From Symbiodinium natans (Eukaryota > Sar > Dinophyceae > Suessiales > Symbiodiniaceae), in NCBI GenBank assembly GCA_905221605.1, contig CAJNDS010002269.1:465776-529775 (forward strand): a stretch of 64,000 nt of DNA, given 5' to 3'. The translations under genes were made by a program, and so were the position numbers. This document shows positions 1-15,224 of the stretch, one piece after another. Position 1 is the first letter of the stretch. Every line of letters begins with the position of its first letter. Below the pieces are notes generated by a model that was not told the origin of the DNA, searched no databases, and worked only from the letters and a program-made list of their open reading frames with translations.

Positions 1-708
1 TTTAGGGTGTAGGGTGTAGGGATCAAAACTCGACTAGTTTGGGCCCTATTTCTTAGACTCCCCCTGAAGACAATGCTCCCAAATCAGGGGCCCTCTTCGA
101 GCCAACAATGGTAAAGATCAGACCTTACAACGGCGTTGACCCAAACATGCGGCTGATCATCGGATGGCAACTTCAGATCGCAAGGATTCTCGGTTTAGGG
201 TTTAGGGTTTAGGGTTTAGGGTTTAGGATGAGTCAGAATTCCCGGTGCGGTGCACCAGGTATGATGAGCCCGCGGGTTCTGGGGATTGAGAACATCTTGG
301 AGCCCCCCCGAAACCCCTTAAACCCTGCTTCCCGAGAAACCCTAAACCCAAAACCCCTAAATCCCTAAAACCCCATAAACCTACAAACCCCATAAACCCT
401 ATCCTATAAACCCCCAAAACCCCTCAAAACCCCTAAAAACCTAAAACCCTGAAACCCGGGTCCCGGGCATTGCGCCGGAAATCCTGCTCTCCCTTGCTCG
501 GGGAGGGACTCCGCCTGAAAAGGCGCAGGTGGAGGCTTTTTGGGGTTTGAGCGGTTTTGTTTTGGGGGTTTTTAGGGGCGTTTAGGGGTTTGGGAGGTTT
601 TGGGGGTGTTTTAGGGGTTTAGGGAGTTTGGGGTTTAGGGGAATTTAGGGGTTTTGGGGGTTCAGGGGTTTAAGGGAAAAAACAGTTTAGGGGTTTAGAG
701 GTTGAGGG

Positions 709-803
709 GTTTAGGGGTTTAGGGGTTTAGAGGTTTAGGGGTTTAGGGGTTTAGGGGTTTAGGGGTTTAGGGGTTTAGGGGTTTAGGGGTTTAGGGGTTT
801 AGG
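709..803. repeat. 8-bp telomere-variant array (TTTAGGGG)n
   Basis: About eleven units of TTTAGGGG, one of them TTTAGAGG, are joined head to tail. The extra G separates them from the common 7-bp unit. Confidence 0.9.
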
Positions 804-993
804 GCTAGGTTTCAGGGGTTTAGGGGCTTTAGGGTTCAAGGTTTAAGAATCTAAGGGTTTAAGGGTTCAGAGGTTGGTAAGTTTAGGGGAGCAAAGAGAC
901 CTTCCCAAAATGGGCTTCATCCCGTCAGTGCCCTAGTACGCCCCGAAACACTATGATCCCCACTGTAGCAACCCCCAAAAAGTACCCCCATTG

Positions 994-1081
994 TTAGGGT
1001 TTAGGGTTTAGGGTTTAGGGTTTAGGGTTTAGGGTTTAGGGTTTAGGGTTTAGGGTTTAGGGTTTAGGGTTTAGGGTTTAG
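994..1081. repeat. (TTTAGGG)n array, G-rich on +
   Basis: This is a near-perfect array of about twelve TTTAGGG units between unrelated flanks. Confidence 0.95.
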
Positions 1082-1231
1082 AGTACCCATACAAATCCTG
1101 CAAAAGCCCAAGATAAGGTTCGAGGGCTGTAAGGGTTTGAGCGCTCTAGGTTTTGGGAGCTGCAATGCCAACTTTACAAAAGCTGCCGGGTACCTTCCGC
1201 AATGCTCACAACAACATGTCTAAGCCGCAAG

Positions 1232-1302
1232 CCCTAAACCCTAAACCCTAAACCCTAAACCCTAAACCCTAAACCCTAAACCCTAAACCCTAAACCCTAA
1301 AC
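1232..1302. repeat. (CCCTAAA)n array, C-rich on +
   Basis: About ten perfect CCCTAAA units lie in the opposite orientation to the array only 150 bp upstream. Confidence 0.95.
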
Positions 1303-1618
1303 TGCAGACCCCGCGGTTCGCGCCTTCTAACTTGCTTCATGGGCACAAAGGTCTCCTCCTCCATGAGGCGGTGAGAGGCAGCCCCTGGCTCCAGGCTCTG
1401 TGGTTTAGGGTTTAGGGTTTGGAGTTTAGGGTTTGGGGTTTAGGGTTTAGGGTTGAGGGAAGTTAGGGTTTACGATATTCAACTTATATTCTTAACTTCT
1501 TGGGGGAGAAAAAAGGGGGCTGTGGAAGTCTAGCGAGTTCAGGACTGCAGGTGCCTAGCGCCCTGAGCCCTAAATCCTAAAACCTGAAAATCTTCCGTAC
1601 TCTAAGCCTCGAGTCTAC

Positions 1619-1692
1619 GGTTTAGGGTTTAGGGTTTAGGGTTTAGGGTTTAGGGTTTAGGGTTTAGGGTTTAGGGTTTAGGGTTTAGGGTT
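1619..1692. repeat. (TTTAGGG)n array, G-rich on +
   Basis: About ten perfect TTTAGGG units. The orientation has switched again relative to the previous array. Confidence 0.95.
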
Positions 1693-4285
1693 CCAACGCC
1701 ACCCCAAAGGCATCAACACGCAGGGAGGGCTTGCACATGGGACCTGGAACGCTTGCTTCCTTTCATTTAGGGAGCCTTGGGATACATACAAACCCTAAAC
1801 CCTAAACCCGAAACCCTAAACCCTAAACCCTATAAACCCTAAACCCTAAACCCTCTTCAGGGAGGGGGGCTTATGAGGGGTGGGTATCTTGGAACCCTCC
1901 CCAAGTGGGGGAGCATTAGGGAGCCTTGGGATACATACAAACCTTCTAAACCCTAAACCCTAAATCCTGAACCCTAAATGGCAGGTGTATCAGGTTGAGG
2001 GTTTTGGGGTTGCTAAGGATCCCGAAGCCGCTAAGAAGTCGTGCAACCCTCGGCCCCGCAACCCTAAACACTAAACCCTAAACCCTAAACCTGAATGAAC
2101 GAAAGCAGGTTGCGCCTTGCTCTCGCGGCAGGGCACAAGCTGCTTTGTAACCCACGGGCTTCCGGGCGTACTCCTCCAGCGCTGTTTAAGGTTCTAGGGT
2201 TGAGTATTTAGGGCTTAGGGGTTTCCGGTGTCGGGTTGTGGGCTCAAGGATTGAGCGTTCAAGGCTCAGGGGGTTTGAGACCACCCTGACAGGGTCTTTT
2301 GGGCTTTTGGGCTTTTGGGCTTTTGGGGGGGCTTTTGGGGGCTTTTGGGGGCTTTTGGGGCTTTGAAGGCTCTTGGGACTTTTGAAGCTTCTTGGGGCTT
2401 TTCAGGCGTTAGGGTGGGTTGTTCGAGCAGACGGAACAACGCCCGACAAACCCCCGGATCCAAAACCCAAAGCCCCAAATGAACATATAAACCCTTCTGG
2501 TCAAGGGGGTTTGGGGCTTTGGGCTGGGGTTGAGGGCTTATGGTTTGGGATGTATATTGGGCTCACCCACTCCACTCCCCGCGGACCCATGCCCTGTCCT
2601 TCCCTGAAGAGCATACTGCCTTTTCCCTGTCTGCTTTGCCTGGCAGCTTCAGGCATACACCCGACACCCCTTGCGTGCGACGCACAAGGTTTAAGGCGTA
2701 TATAAGGACGTCTACTAGGCTGGACCAAACATATGCCTACATATCCTCTTAAACCCCAAAAGGGAATGGACAATGTTACAGTAGCCCAAAGGGCTACCTG
2801 GTCTGGTGCTTGTTTGGCTTGGGGCCGTTTAGGGTTTGGGCCGTCTGTGTGCCCCATTGAGGTTGGCATCTGGGATGTGCCGGGGCTGGGGCTGGATTGC
2901 TTTTCGGGTGTAGGGTTCAGGGTTCGAGGTTTGGGGTTTAGGAATAGGGGTTTTTGCGCTTAGGAAGGCTTAGGGTCTAGGGTTTCGGCTCAAGCTTTTA
3001 CTACAGCCCAAGCTGCAGGGGACACAGGTAATCTTGCAAAACTGCGCAAGCAACAGAACCCTGTTTACCCAATGCACTGCAAAGCCCGATCTTTAGCCAG
3101 TGCATGTACACGCTTCGGGTTTAGGGTTCAGGGCTCAGGGCTCCAGCTGTCAAAGTTTGATCTCTAAATCGTTAGGGCATGTAGGGTATGGCCGAGCCTG
3201 CTTGGGGGGTGAAGGGCACTGGAGTTTGGATGGGCTGGATCTGACCCCAAAGGCCTGAAACCTTAAATCCTCAAACCCCTAAACCGTCTAAACCCGAAAG
3301 CGTGTGAACCCTAACCCTACTTCGAGGAGACCAGTTTGCTGAGTGCCGGGCGCATCTCTTCTACCAGCTCTTTGTCTGTCTTTCCTTTCTCTCGTGCCCA
3401 GTCTACACCTGGCGAGAATAAGCGGCTTGGCCCTAATTAACCCCCAAACCCTCAACCCTAAAGCCCCGAAAGCCCCTGGAGGCCCAAAGCCATACATCCC
3501 TAAAACCAAAACCCGGGTTTCTGGACCCGAGGCCCCAAACGCAATAAACTGTTGTACCTTTACACCCTACTTGTAGCCTCAGTTACAACTACCCCTCTGG
3601 TGGCCAAAGCCCTGAGAGGCCCCACTCTTCCCTTCACCGTCCCTCGACCAGCCCTTTTACCAGGGGGTGCTTTGCAAACCCCTCAACCCTAAACCCTAAT
3701 CCTAAACCCTAAACCCTAAAGCCTAAACCCTAAACCCTAAGCCCTAACCCCTAAGCCTAAACCCTAAACCCTAAACCCGAACCTTAAACCCTAAACCCCG
3801 AGCGCACCATCTCTCGAACGACTCCTGGAGCGCCCCCGAGGCATCCGCCCGACCTCGGCACCCCGGGTTAGAGGTTTATAGGGTTTAGGGTTTCGGGGGC
3901 TAGGGTTTAGGGTTTAGGGTTTAAGGGAAGGGTTCAGGGTTTTGTGGCTCAAGGCTTCAAGGCTTCGTGGGTAAGAGTCTTCCGAACAAGCGACCAGGGT
4001 TCTCGGGTGTAGCAGAGCTCTGGGCGCCCTTAACTCACGTAAACGCGTCCCTAGCGGCCCCTCACTTGAAGGGCCATGCGTACTGGTACAGGGTTCTACA
4101 AGACCTCAACCCTAAACCCTAAACCCTAAACCCTAAACCCTAAACCCTAAGATCAGGGAAGGCTGTAGTTCAGGGTTTAAGGCTTCAGCTATTGCTAAGT
4201 TCTAACGCTGCGCTTCGTATGACGCAAGCTATCACCGGCTCGAAGACTCCAAGGACCCACATTCACGAAACCCCAAAACCTTGCA

Positions 4286-4379
4286 GGTTTAGGGTTTAGG
4301 GTTTAGGGTTTAGGGTTTAGGGTTTAGGGTTTAGGGTTTAGGGTTTAGGGTTTAGGGTTTAGGGTTTAGGGTTTAGGGT
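4286..4379. repeat. (TTTAGGG)n array
   Basis: About thirteen near-perfect units, followed at 4502-4636 by a second array that drifts into TTAGGGC and TTTGGGG variants at its right end. Confidence 0.95.
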
Positions 4380-5895
4380 CCCCAAATCCTAAACCCCAAA
4401 CCCCAAGGGGTTTCAAAAAGGTTCCGGGTGCAAGCTCGCCGCGGTCCCCTTGTATCTCGCGTCGGACAGGATGATGCGACCTGCGGGTCTCCGGGTGCAC
4501 CGGGTTTAGGGTTTAGGGTTTAGGGTTTAGGGTTTAGGGTTTAGGGTTTAGGGTTTAGGGTTTAGGGCTTAGGGCTTAGGGCTTGGGGTCTAGGGTTTAG
4601 GGTTTAGGGTTTGGGGTCTAGGGTTTAGGGTTTCGGGCTTTCTGGGTCGATGGCTCAGGGGTCTCTTTAGCATCAAGCGCGGGTCTCCCTGAGCTTGCTA
4701 ACTGCAGCTGTCTGGAGGTTGGGGTTTGGGGCTTGGCTTCCAAGCACCCCGGGCAAACAACACACTGCTTGGTTTGGGGCTTACGGATTTAAGGTCCTAG
4801 CCGAGAGACCCTCAACCCTAAGCCCTAAGCCCTAAGCCCTAAACCCTAAACCCTAAACCCTAAACCCCAAACCCAAAGCACCGTTGTTTCGGCGAGGGCT
4901 TGGAGCTCAGCTTCAGGGTTGAGGGTTGACGAGTTTATAGAGGTAACCCCGAACAGCCAGCCTAAAGGCTGAAACCCTACGAGCTCTGAACTCCCGCAGT
5001 GTTCACGTAGCGTGGGTTTAAGGTTCCATGGATGAAGGCATGGGGTTCAGTTTTCGTGTGGTTTGTTGTGGGGATGAAGGGCTTGGGGGCTTTAGGGGCT
5101 TTCCGGTTGTTTTGGGCCACAGGTCCCGTTGTCATCGGTAAACCGGGCTTAGGCAATTTGGGGTTCGGATGCCCAATACAAGGCCTGCTTTGCCCCAAAC
5201 AAGTGAAACTGGAGCCCTAAATTCCAGAAATCTCACACACCACGTCCCTTTGCACTTCTATGCAAACAGAACCCTTAACAAGACCACTCCAAGATACCCC
5301 ACTCCAACTCCTGTATTAGCTAAGCCTTGACACAGCCCATCTTGTCTGGATGCAGCGCTCGAGACGCGGCTGCATGGAACGCGTCAGGTTTGTGGAAACC
5401 ACTCCGAAGGACTCCCGGGGCGGAGTTATCGTCCGCGGGAGCTTCGATTCAAACATTCTTTTGTTGTCACCTTCGCAGTTTAAGGGTGTGCAGTTTAGGG
5501 TTTTTGGGGTTTTTGGGGGAGGGGATTTAGGAGGTTTAGGGTCTAGGGTGTCTGGGGTTTGGGGTTCGGGGTTCAGGGTGAAATTAAGGTTCATGATCCA
5601 TGGGCAGCTGTGCTGGGACAACCATGGGTTGGGTACTGAAACCTAGACCCTAAACCCCGTTTCGGACGTCGTACTCCTGAACCTTCAGGTTTGCAGTGTA
5701 GGGTCTGCAGCTAGGGGGATAGGGGTAAGAGCGTTCAGGAAGCGTGCGCCAGCCCAGAAGCACCCCTGCGAAGAGCTTCTGGGCATCGAAGGGATTGAAC
5801 TGAAAGCACCGAAAAGAGTGGGTCAGGAGGCTACTTTGCACTCAGCCCTAAACCCTTGCATGTTAAGCATAGGTTCAAAATGAAGGTTTGGACAG

Positions 5896-7230
5896 GTGTT
5901 CACCGCGCAGGAAACCGCATTGCTAGCCATTCCAAAAGCCTCTCTAGGCTGGCCCTTTCAAAGCCGGGAAGAGATTCCTGAACAAGAGTTTAGGGTGTCG
6001 AAATATCCCAAGGGCCGAAAACGAAACCCTACACTGCTTGTCAAGGGCCGACCTAGCGCTCTGTACATTATGCTGCGCCTTGCGTTTCATCACTCGGAGG
6101 CTCCCAAAAAAAGCAGAGGCCCCCGAAGGAACTCCCCCCTCATTTTTGGGGGGGTTTCTCTTGAGTTGGGGGCCTCTCTTCCTGGGATCCTACGATCCTA
6201 CGACCCGGCGTGTGAGGGAGTGCGGCGTGCCGCTGGTGAAGGTTTCGGGCTTTGGCGGTCTCATGGACCAGGGTTCAAGTTTAGGGTTAGGATTATATAG
6301 GGTTTCGGGGCTTAGCTTGGGGCTCTTTTTGCTGAGGGTCTGCAAGGCCCATAAAGCCTCAACCAACGTAGGGTCTTGGGCCCTCCAGCGAGCCTAAAGC
6401 ACTCTCCACGGACTGCTGCCTCGTCTTGGAGGCCGCGGAAGACAGCCAGCCGGTCTTTCGGCAAAATCCTCCAGCCCTGTGCGGAGCTCTTGCGCGGGAA
6501 CTTACAAAAGCTCTCCTGGGCGCGGATGGGTAATTCCCAAAATATGGGGTACCCCTTCTATACCTAAAATAGAATAGAGTCCCCTTATTATGGGACCCCC
6601 AAAAAGGGTACCCCTGTTGTCGGAAACCCCCAGATCACAAAACCAGGGCCAACACCAGCTCTCTTCACAGATCACGGCATGTTGTCGAGCCGAGGCTGGT
6701 AGAAGGCCTCCGACCTGTGAACCTCTGGTTGTAGTTCCTGAGAAGGTGCTTTTCGTCCGTTTTTTCTCGTTGATTTCTACTTCTTAATGAATTCATACTT
6801 TGCTACCCTGCTTAGGATCGTAGTCAGACTTCTGTCGTACATGACATAAAGTGAGGAGGCAACCCAGGCGTCGGAACTACAGTCAGAGGCACAAGTCTGA
6901 CTTGTGAAGCCAGGCATATATGCATGGGATCGAGAGGATCCTGTGTCAGACGAGGCCCCACATTCACCGATGCTGGAGAGGTGCAGTTGGGGATTCTAGA
7001 ATACAGGGGCCCAAACCATTACCTACACTCGCCCACTTTAAGTCCCCATACCAAAAGCAAGCTGCCCGAAAATCACCCCTTCCATTGGACACCGTGAGCT
7101 CTGAGCCCGAAGCCACCTAAGCCCTGTACGGCTCTAAATTACTGCTTGGCCCAAGGCTACATGTGCTGCTGACGTCAGCACTATGCTGGAGGCAGCAAGT
7201 GCCAGAAGGATCGCTTCTGTGCATTCTGGG
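5896..7230. other. Unique sequence with few repeats, no supported gene
   Basis: This is the longest stretch in the left part with little telomere-like repeat. It contains several open frames of 60-134 codons on the + strand. None shows a recognisable domain, and their overlap in several frames argues against coding. At 6,537-6,640 there is a copy of a divergent dispersed sequence rich in GGGGTACCCC and GGGACCCC that recurs at 37,315-37,395. Confidence 0.5.
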
Positions 7231-7456
7231 CGCTTATTGAGGGTTTAGGGTTTAGGGTTTAGGGTTTAGGGTTTAGGGTTTAGGGTTTAGGATTTAGGAT
7301 TTAGGGTTTAGGGTTGTTGAGGCTCCTACCCAGAGCTTTGACACGGTGCGCGCAACACTGCTGCCTCTTGTTGTCAACGGGCGGTGAAGTCGATGGCTTT
7401 ATTTTTCTTCTGAAGGATGCCTGAGGTTTTATATTTGTGCTCTCCTTGCAGCTTCA

Positions 7457-7591
7457 GGTTTAGGGTTTAGGGTTAGGGTTTAGGGTTTAGGGTTTAGGGT
7501 TTAGGGTTTAGGGTTTAGGGTTTAGGGTTTAGGGTTTAGGGTTTAGGGTTTAGGGTTTAGGGTTTAGGATTCAGGGTTTTGGGTTTAGGGT
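7457..7591. repeat. (TTTAGGG)n array
   Basis: About nineteen units with one short unit (TTAGGG) near the left end and TTTAGGA, TTCAGGG and TTTTGGG variants at the right end. A smaller array lies at 7,240-7,315. Confidence 0.95.
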
Positions 7592-8970
7592 CGCTTCCTA
7601 TGTCCTAGGTTGCACGCTGAACTGAGAATGAGAATGGTGGCCCCCCTGTTTCACGGAGCGTACAACGGAAGCCAAGACCCTGAACCCTAAAACATAAATC
7701 AACACGGGCATTTCTGGGCAACTTAGTTTCGAAGTTTTTTGTCAGTTCCTTCCTTTCTGACCTGTCTTTCCCTCTCCAGGGTTTGCGGGTGTAGGCGCCA
7801 GCAGCGGTAGCGGTACATTTGGCTTAAATGCCCTCTGAAAATATTCTGAAACTATTCCGAAATAAGATGCTGTTAAAACCCAATGAGAGTTTAGGGTTTA
7901 GGGCTTAGGGTTACGAACGTCAACACGTCCTCCTGAGCATTCGTAGCGCTAGCAGTACCAGCACAGCCTCTGGAAGCCTGAGCCCTCATCCTGAGATAAA
8001 AGAGACACAGCAACAAACATATCCGCCCGAATTGCTCTAAACCAAAATCCTCCTGAACTCAACAAAATAACATTTATTTAAATTCTGAAAAAGGAGAGAG
8101 AGAGAGTGAGAGAGAGAGAGAGAGAAAAAAAAAATGATAATAAGAAACTGCGGGCCTACCTGGCATGGTCGAGCTGACATGCTAAGGGCTGATGGGGGGC
8201 TTGGCGAACCCGAAGTCCCATAAACCCCCTAAGCCCCTTAAACCATAAGGCCTAAACCCTATACCCTAAACCCCAAACCCTAACACCCTGGTTTTCTCGA
8301 TCCCAGATGTCTCTCCGTGCCGGCCACGAGGCTCGACGGAAGACGGTGCCAGTATTGCTGCACAACGTGCCGGGGAGCAGATACACCCTAAAAGACCCCC
8401 ACCCGAAACCCTAAACCCTAAACCCTAAGCCCTAAGCCCTAAGCCCTAAGCACTGAGCCCGGAGTCCTGAGCCCTGAGCCCTGAGCCCTGAGCCCTGAGC
8501 CCTAAGCCCAAACAAGAACCCGGGGATTCTTCGAAAGGCCCTTCGAAGGGATGGACCACAGGATAGCGAATACCTTAAGTGGGAAACGCTTACCCGTACC
8601 AAAAAGAAGCATACCTTATTTAGGGTTTAGGGTTTAGGGTTTAGGGTTTAGGGCTTAAGGTTTAGGGTTGGTTGTTTTAGGGGGGGCAGTTATCTTGACG
8701 CTGGGGCTTAGGGTTCAGGGCTTTGGGGCTCCAGGGTTTTAGGATTTCCGCGTTTGGGTGTTGAACAACCATTGCCCCCGACCCTAAACCCCTAAACCCT
8801 AAACCCTACACCTTAAGTTTTGGGGCTTCGGGTTTGGGGTTCACGGTCCGTCTTGCTCTCCCTCCCACTCGTACTTCTTCTATCACTTCCATTCGGGAAT
8901 GGAGTGATCAGGGTGGGCTACGGAAGCCGACGCGCTAGGCCCGAGCACGCCCTGCACCTGAAAAAGACAG
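7592..8970. other. Unique sequence with small telomere-like arrays
   Basis: It holds a GA-rich microsatellite at about 8,093-8,126 followed by a run of A, a C-rich array whose units drift from CCCTAAA to CCCTAAG to CCCTGAG at 8,409-8,508, and a G-rich array at 8,619-8,668. I see no supportable gene. Confidence 0.6.
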
Positions 8971-9076
8971 TTTAGGGCTTAGGGCTTAGGGCTTAGGGCT
9001 TAGGGCTTAGGGCTTAGGGCTTAGGGCTTAGGGCTTAGGGCTTAGGGCTTAGGGCTTAGGGCTTAGGGCTTAGGGG
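8971..9076. repeat. Homogeneous variant array (TTAGGGC)n
   Basis: About fifteen units of TTAGGGC follow a single TTTAGGGC. The T-to-C change is present in essentially every unit, so the variant was multiplied as a block and did not arise unit by unit. Confidence 0.95.
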
Positions 9077-9314
9077 AAAAGACTTTGTAAGGATTTCACG
9101 GGCTGTATGGGTTAACCCGAAGTGCATAAGCCCTAACCCAGGGATTTCAGATTGATGGATGTAAGCCCCATGGCATTGTCACGGCTGCTCCCCGCAAAGG
9201 AGCGAGAACTTCAGACCATTTCTTCATAAACGGCCAGGGATGAGGAGTGCAGGCGGCTAGAATGGAATGCAACTCCATGAGATTCCTGCGCTGGCCTTGA
9301 CGTTAGAAATTTGA

Positions 9315-9425
9315 GGGGGGGGGGGGGGGGGGGGGGGGGGACGGGGGCGGAAGGGGGGGGGGAGGGGAACCGGGGGCGGAAGGGGGGGGGGAGGGGAACC
9401 GGGGAGGGGGGGCGGGGTGGAGGGG
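9315..9425. repeat. Poly-G tract and G-rich tandem
   Basis: A run of 26 G is followed by two copies of a roughly 30-bp unit built from CGGGGGCGGAA, a G run and GAGGGGAAC. The frames that read through it translate to Gly- or Pro-only strings and are not genes. Confidence 0.9.
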
Positions 9426-9466
9426 ATGTATACACATGTATACATATTTCCATATACATTTATGTT

Positions 9467-9502
<36 letters not shown>

Positions 9503-11885
9503 GAGATACATATTTGTATACAGATATGTATACACACATATATACGCTAATTCCTGGTACCAGGTATTTATGTGCACTTGCAGCTTACTCCTTCTAAGCC
9601 CTCGACCCTACAGGGTTTGGCGACTTCAGGGGGGTTAGGATGTGTTATTCAGAGGGCTTCGGGTGCGGGACTTGGGGCTTGCAACCCCCAACCCAAAACC
9701 CTTAACCCTATCAACCCTAGAGGGTTTACGGAGTCTGGAGGGTTAGAGGGTTTAGAGGGTTTAGAGGGCTTTGGGGGTTTAGAGGCTTTAGGGGGTTTAT
9801 GGAGTTTAGAGGCTTTGCAGGGCTTGGAGGGTTTGCAATGCTGCAGGGAAGCCCGCGAAGGTCGCCTGCATCTTCACCCAGCGATGTTCAGGACAGCTGC
9901 AGAAATTGCAGGCTTCTGCCAAGAAGGCGGATCCGAACCAACCTAAACCCGAGATCCCTACACCGGGGTAGGTTTGGGGTCCCATAAAGTTGGCAACCAC
10001 AAAAACAAGGACCACCCCGCCCGAAGCCCAAGGCACTTGCAATCACGTCACATAGGGCTCGTAGGTACCATCCGGCATCTTCTTCGAGCGGTATTGGGCT
10101 CTAAACCCTTATACATAAACCCTCGAGCAACGTCCACTATCCCTTTGGGCGAGAACCCCTAAACTCCAAACCATATTTGTTGGTACCTTAAACCATACGG
10201 CACATACTATTGTAGGAGACCCCCGAAGGGATCCATAGTGTGGAATCAACCCACATCTGACACCTAAATCTCAACCCCCTAGCTTACCCCCTAAGCCTCT
10301 AAACTTCGGAACCTCAAAACACGTCGCCCCCAAGCCCCTGAACTAAACCCTGGACCTAAACCCGTGATATGCCTAAACTCCCGACATCCCATGTGAAGCT
10401 AGGGTAGCTGGATCCGTCGATCGCTTGAAAAAGAGCTCTCCTGATTCAGGGAGCAGAACCCAAAAAAGAGATTTCTGCATCCCATGTGATTGCGGCGAAA
10501 GGCCGCGAGCTTCAAGCAAGTAAGGGTTGAGGGTTCTAAGCCTTATGGGGGGGTGTCGGGGTGTTGTGTTTCGCCTGGAGGGCTGTCAGGATTTGGGGAG
10601 TCAACAAATGCCAAACGCAACCACTGATTCAAAAAAAGAGGCCTGCGTTTAGCAGGGAATGTGTTACCTGTTGCTGTCTTTTTGATATGCCACTTGGGCA
10701 CAGCTTGGCATCCCACGAAGGCCAAAGAGGTCTGGCTACCACTGGAGCTGTCGGCGCGTGCGGTTTTAAACCCGAAACCCGAAACCCGAAACCCGAAACC
10801 CTAAACCCTAAACCCTAAACCCTAGACCCTAAACCCTAAACCCTAAACCCTAAACAGCCTTCGGGAAAAAGCATTTGGGGTGTCGGGCTTAGTGGTGTTC
10901 ATGGTCTACGTAGGGGGGTTTGGGGGTTCCAGTAGCGTTGCAGGCTCCAGTTGCTTGCCAGACCCTCGATGGGTCATGAAGCAAGAGCCGGGGCGAACGT
11001 TCACAAAAGACTCTACGCACTCCTACACCCTAAACCCTATCCCATAAAATCACAAACCCTAAACCCTGAACCCTGTCTCCTAGCAAGGCGCATGGTTTAG
11101 GGTTAGGAGAGTTTATAGGGTTAGGGCTTGCCATCACACGAAGGACAACTGCCCCGGCCCAATGCAGTCAGCGTCAAATGCACTGTGAAGAAAGTCAACT
11201 GACTTTAGCAACAAACTTCAAAAAGACAGGCACTTGTGAAGATTCAAATTCTGTGCTATCCCGGCGGCTATGCGTCGGGTAGCCTTGTTCCAAGATTCTG
11301 TGGCCCTAGGGGAGGCGAGCGCGTGCAGACTTCACAGCCCAAAGCAAAGTACTCACAGACTCTGCAAAGGCCTAGTTTTCAAGGATCAACTGTTAAAAAC
11401 CCACCTCAATCCTGAACCCTGAACCCTAGTGGTGGAGTGCAGCACCAGACAGAGCCTCGATTTCTGCGTAACGCTGATAAACCAACCCTAAATTAAAGCC
11501 CAAAAGGCCCAAGACACTAAAGCCCAGAGACCCTACAACGTCAACGCACCTGAAGCGGCAAAAGACCGAAACACCTCATCAAACCGCAGTGAACACCGGG
11601 GAATGTGACCCCAATTTGGGGGGGCTCAAAATTAGCAGAGGAAACAGCGAAGCGAAGACAACCCCATCAACACGATTTGCTTTTGGCAGACTCGTTCAGT
11701 GCTTTGTTCCCTCACTGGTAGGTGTTAAGATAGGAAGCCGAAATCTTGCCTGAAGACAAAAAACTCATGAGTCCAACCTCAAGAAACCATCAGAAACGAC
11801 CATCACAGATCTTCACAAAGCCCCATTGAATTTCCAGAATTGCCATGTCATCTCTTTACCCTTCACCCTTCTCACTGTGTTCATC
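9426..11885. other. Unique and telomere-like mixture, no supported gene
   Basis: A TA-rich microsatellite sits at 9,467-9,502. A TTTAGAGGG-like block at about 9,720-9,840 gives a Gly/Leu/Glu-repeat translation. The array at 10,768-10,855 starts with four CCCGAAA units before becoming CCCTAAA. From 11,100 to 11,885 the sequence is unique and I recognise nothing in it. Confidence 0.55.
10768..10855. repeat. CCCGAAA then CCCTAAA array
   Basis: Four CCCGAAA variant units lead into about eight CCCTAAA units, one of them CCCTAGA. Confidence 0.9.
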
Positions 11886-14500
<2,615 letters not shown>

Positions 14501-14922
14501 CTGTCTGTGTCTGCGTTCCCTTATTAATAGCGTATCGAACATGCCTTAGCTTAGAGCCCCGGTTACACAGGTGGGCATCCCTTGTACTTTTCCTGTCGCA
14601 CACCATCAATCTCATGCTACGGTTTTCTTTGCCTGGTTAACTAACCTTGTCTAGAAACCAAAAGGCACGAGGAGAAACGAGGCTCTCGTCCAAAAGAACC
14701 CAATATAGAATGCCAAACCTACATGGGCTTTGGGGATGTATTCATCTCATATTCATATCTCCTTTTGCACTACATGATACGAATGTGCTCTATCTGACTC
14801 TTCAGCTTTTCCTAAACGACCGTGAAGTTCAAAAACCCTAAACCCTAAACCCGAAACCCTAAACACTCGTGTCTGGACTAGGCCCCTGAAGCCTAAACTC
14901 TAAACCCTAACCCTAAACTAAA
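14501..14922. other. Short unique spacer and CCCTAAA-like repeat left of element A
   Basis: About 330 bp of unique sequence, then degenerate CCCTAAA units from 14,834 that form the insertion target of element A. No gene is supported. Confidence 0.7.
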
Positions 14923-14927
14923 CCCTA
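14923..14927. other. Target site duplication of element A, left copy
   Basis: The five bases CCCTA directly outside the left LTR equal the five bases at 23,590-23,594 directly outside the right LTR. The site is telomere-like repeat, so a chance match is more likely than in unique DNA. A 5-bp duplication fits LTR-element integrases. Confidence 0.7.
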
Positions 14928-15214
14928 TACGGGGGGACAACCAAGGAAGGAAATCAACTCCCCTAATCGCCCTGAACTTATATTTCCCAGATCGAACCAA
15001 GAAACAACCAAGAACACGGATAAGAACAACCCAGGGGGGAAGGAAAGGGGGAAGGAATCCACACCCTTACCAAACCCTAAGAACCCAGGCACTACTTTTT
15101 GAACTTGTGGCTTTCTGTTCAAGCCCATCTTGAGCCAAATACGATTACCGGGTTCATTAACCCTTCCAACTTCCAACACTAACTCCTTTCTACAATACCA
15201 ATTGCAGCTCCGCA
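14928..15214 (-). repeat. 3' LTR of element A
   Basis: This copy is 287 bp and matches 23,303-23,589 except at two bases. It lies downstream of both element genes on the minus strand. A minus-strand frame of 141 codons (15,350-14,925) reads into it, but this is only the LTR reading seen at the start of the right copy preceded by untranslated sequence. Confidence 0.9.
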
Positions 15215-15224
15215 CTCCCCCTGT
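15215..15224 (-). other. Polypurine tract before the 3' LTR of element A
   Basis: Read on the minus strand, the bases just upstream of the LTR are CAGGGGGAG followed by TGCGG. This is where plus-strand priming occurs in LTR retroelements. The corresponding position of the 5' LTR is telomere-like repeat, which confirms the LTR boundary. Confidence 0.65.

Larger units (their letters stand above)
1..5895. repeat. Mosaic of telomere-like repeat and unique DNA, left part
   Basis: The stretch is filled with short arrays of TTTAGGG or its complement CCCTAAA, many degenerate, separated by 50-300 bp of unrelated sequence. The orientation changes repeatedly, for example G-rich at 994-1081, C-rich at 1232-1302, G-rich at 1619-1692 and C-rich at 1791-1855. 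The open frames here are short and come mostly from translated repeat, so I support no gene. A 28-bp block is duplicated at 1767-1794 and 1916-1943. TTTAGGG is the telomere unit of plants and of dinoflagellates. The mixed orientations show that this is not one intact chromosome end. Confidence 0.85.

Noticed and set aside
2980-3960. GGCTCAAG occurrences near 2,985 and 3,945 as spliced-leader relicts
   Set aside because: Only eight bases match and no ATG or open frame follows, so chance matches are likely in this composition.
9211-9577. Pro-rich and Gly-rich proteins
   Set aside because: These are translations of poly-G, G-rich tandem and TA-repeat DNA.
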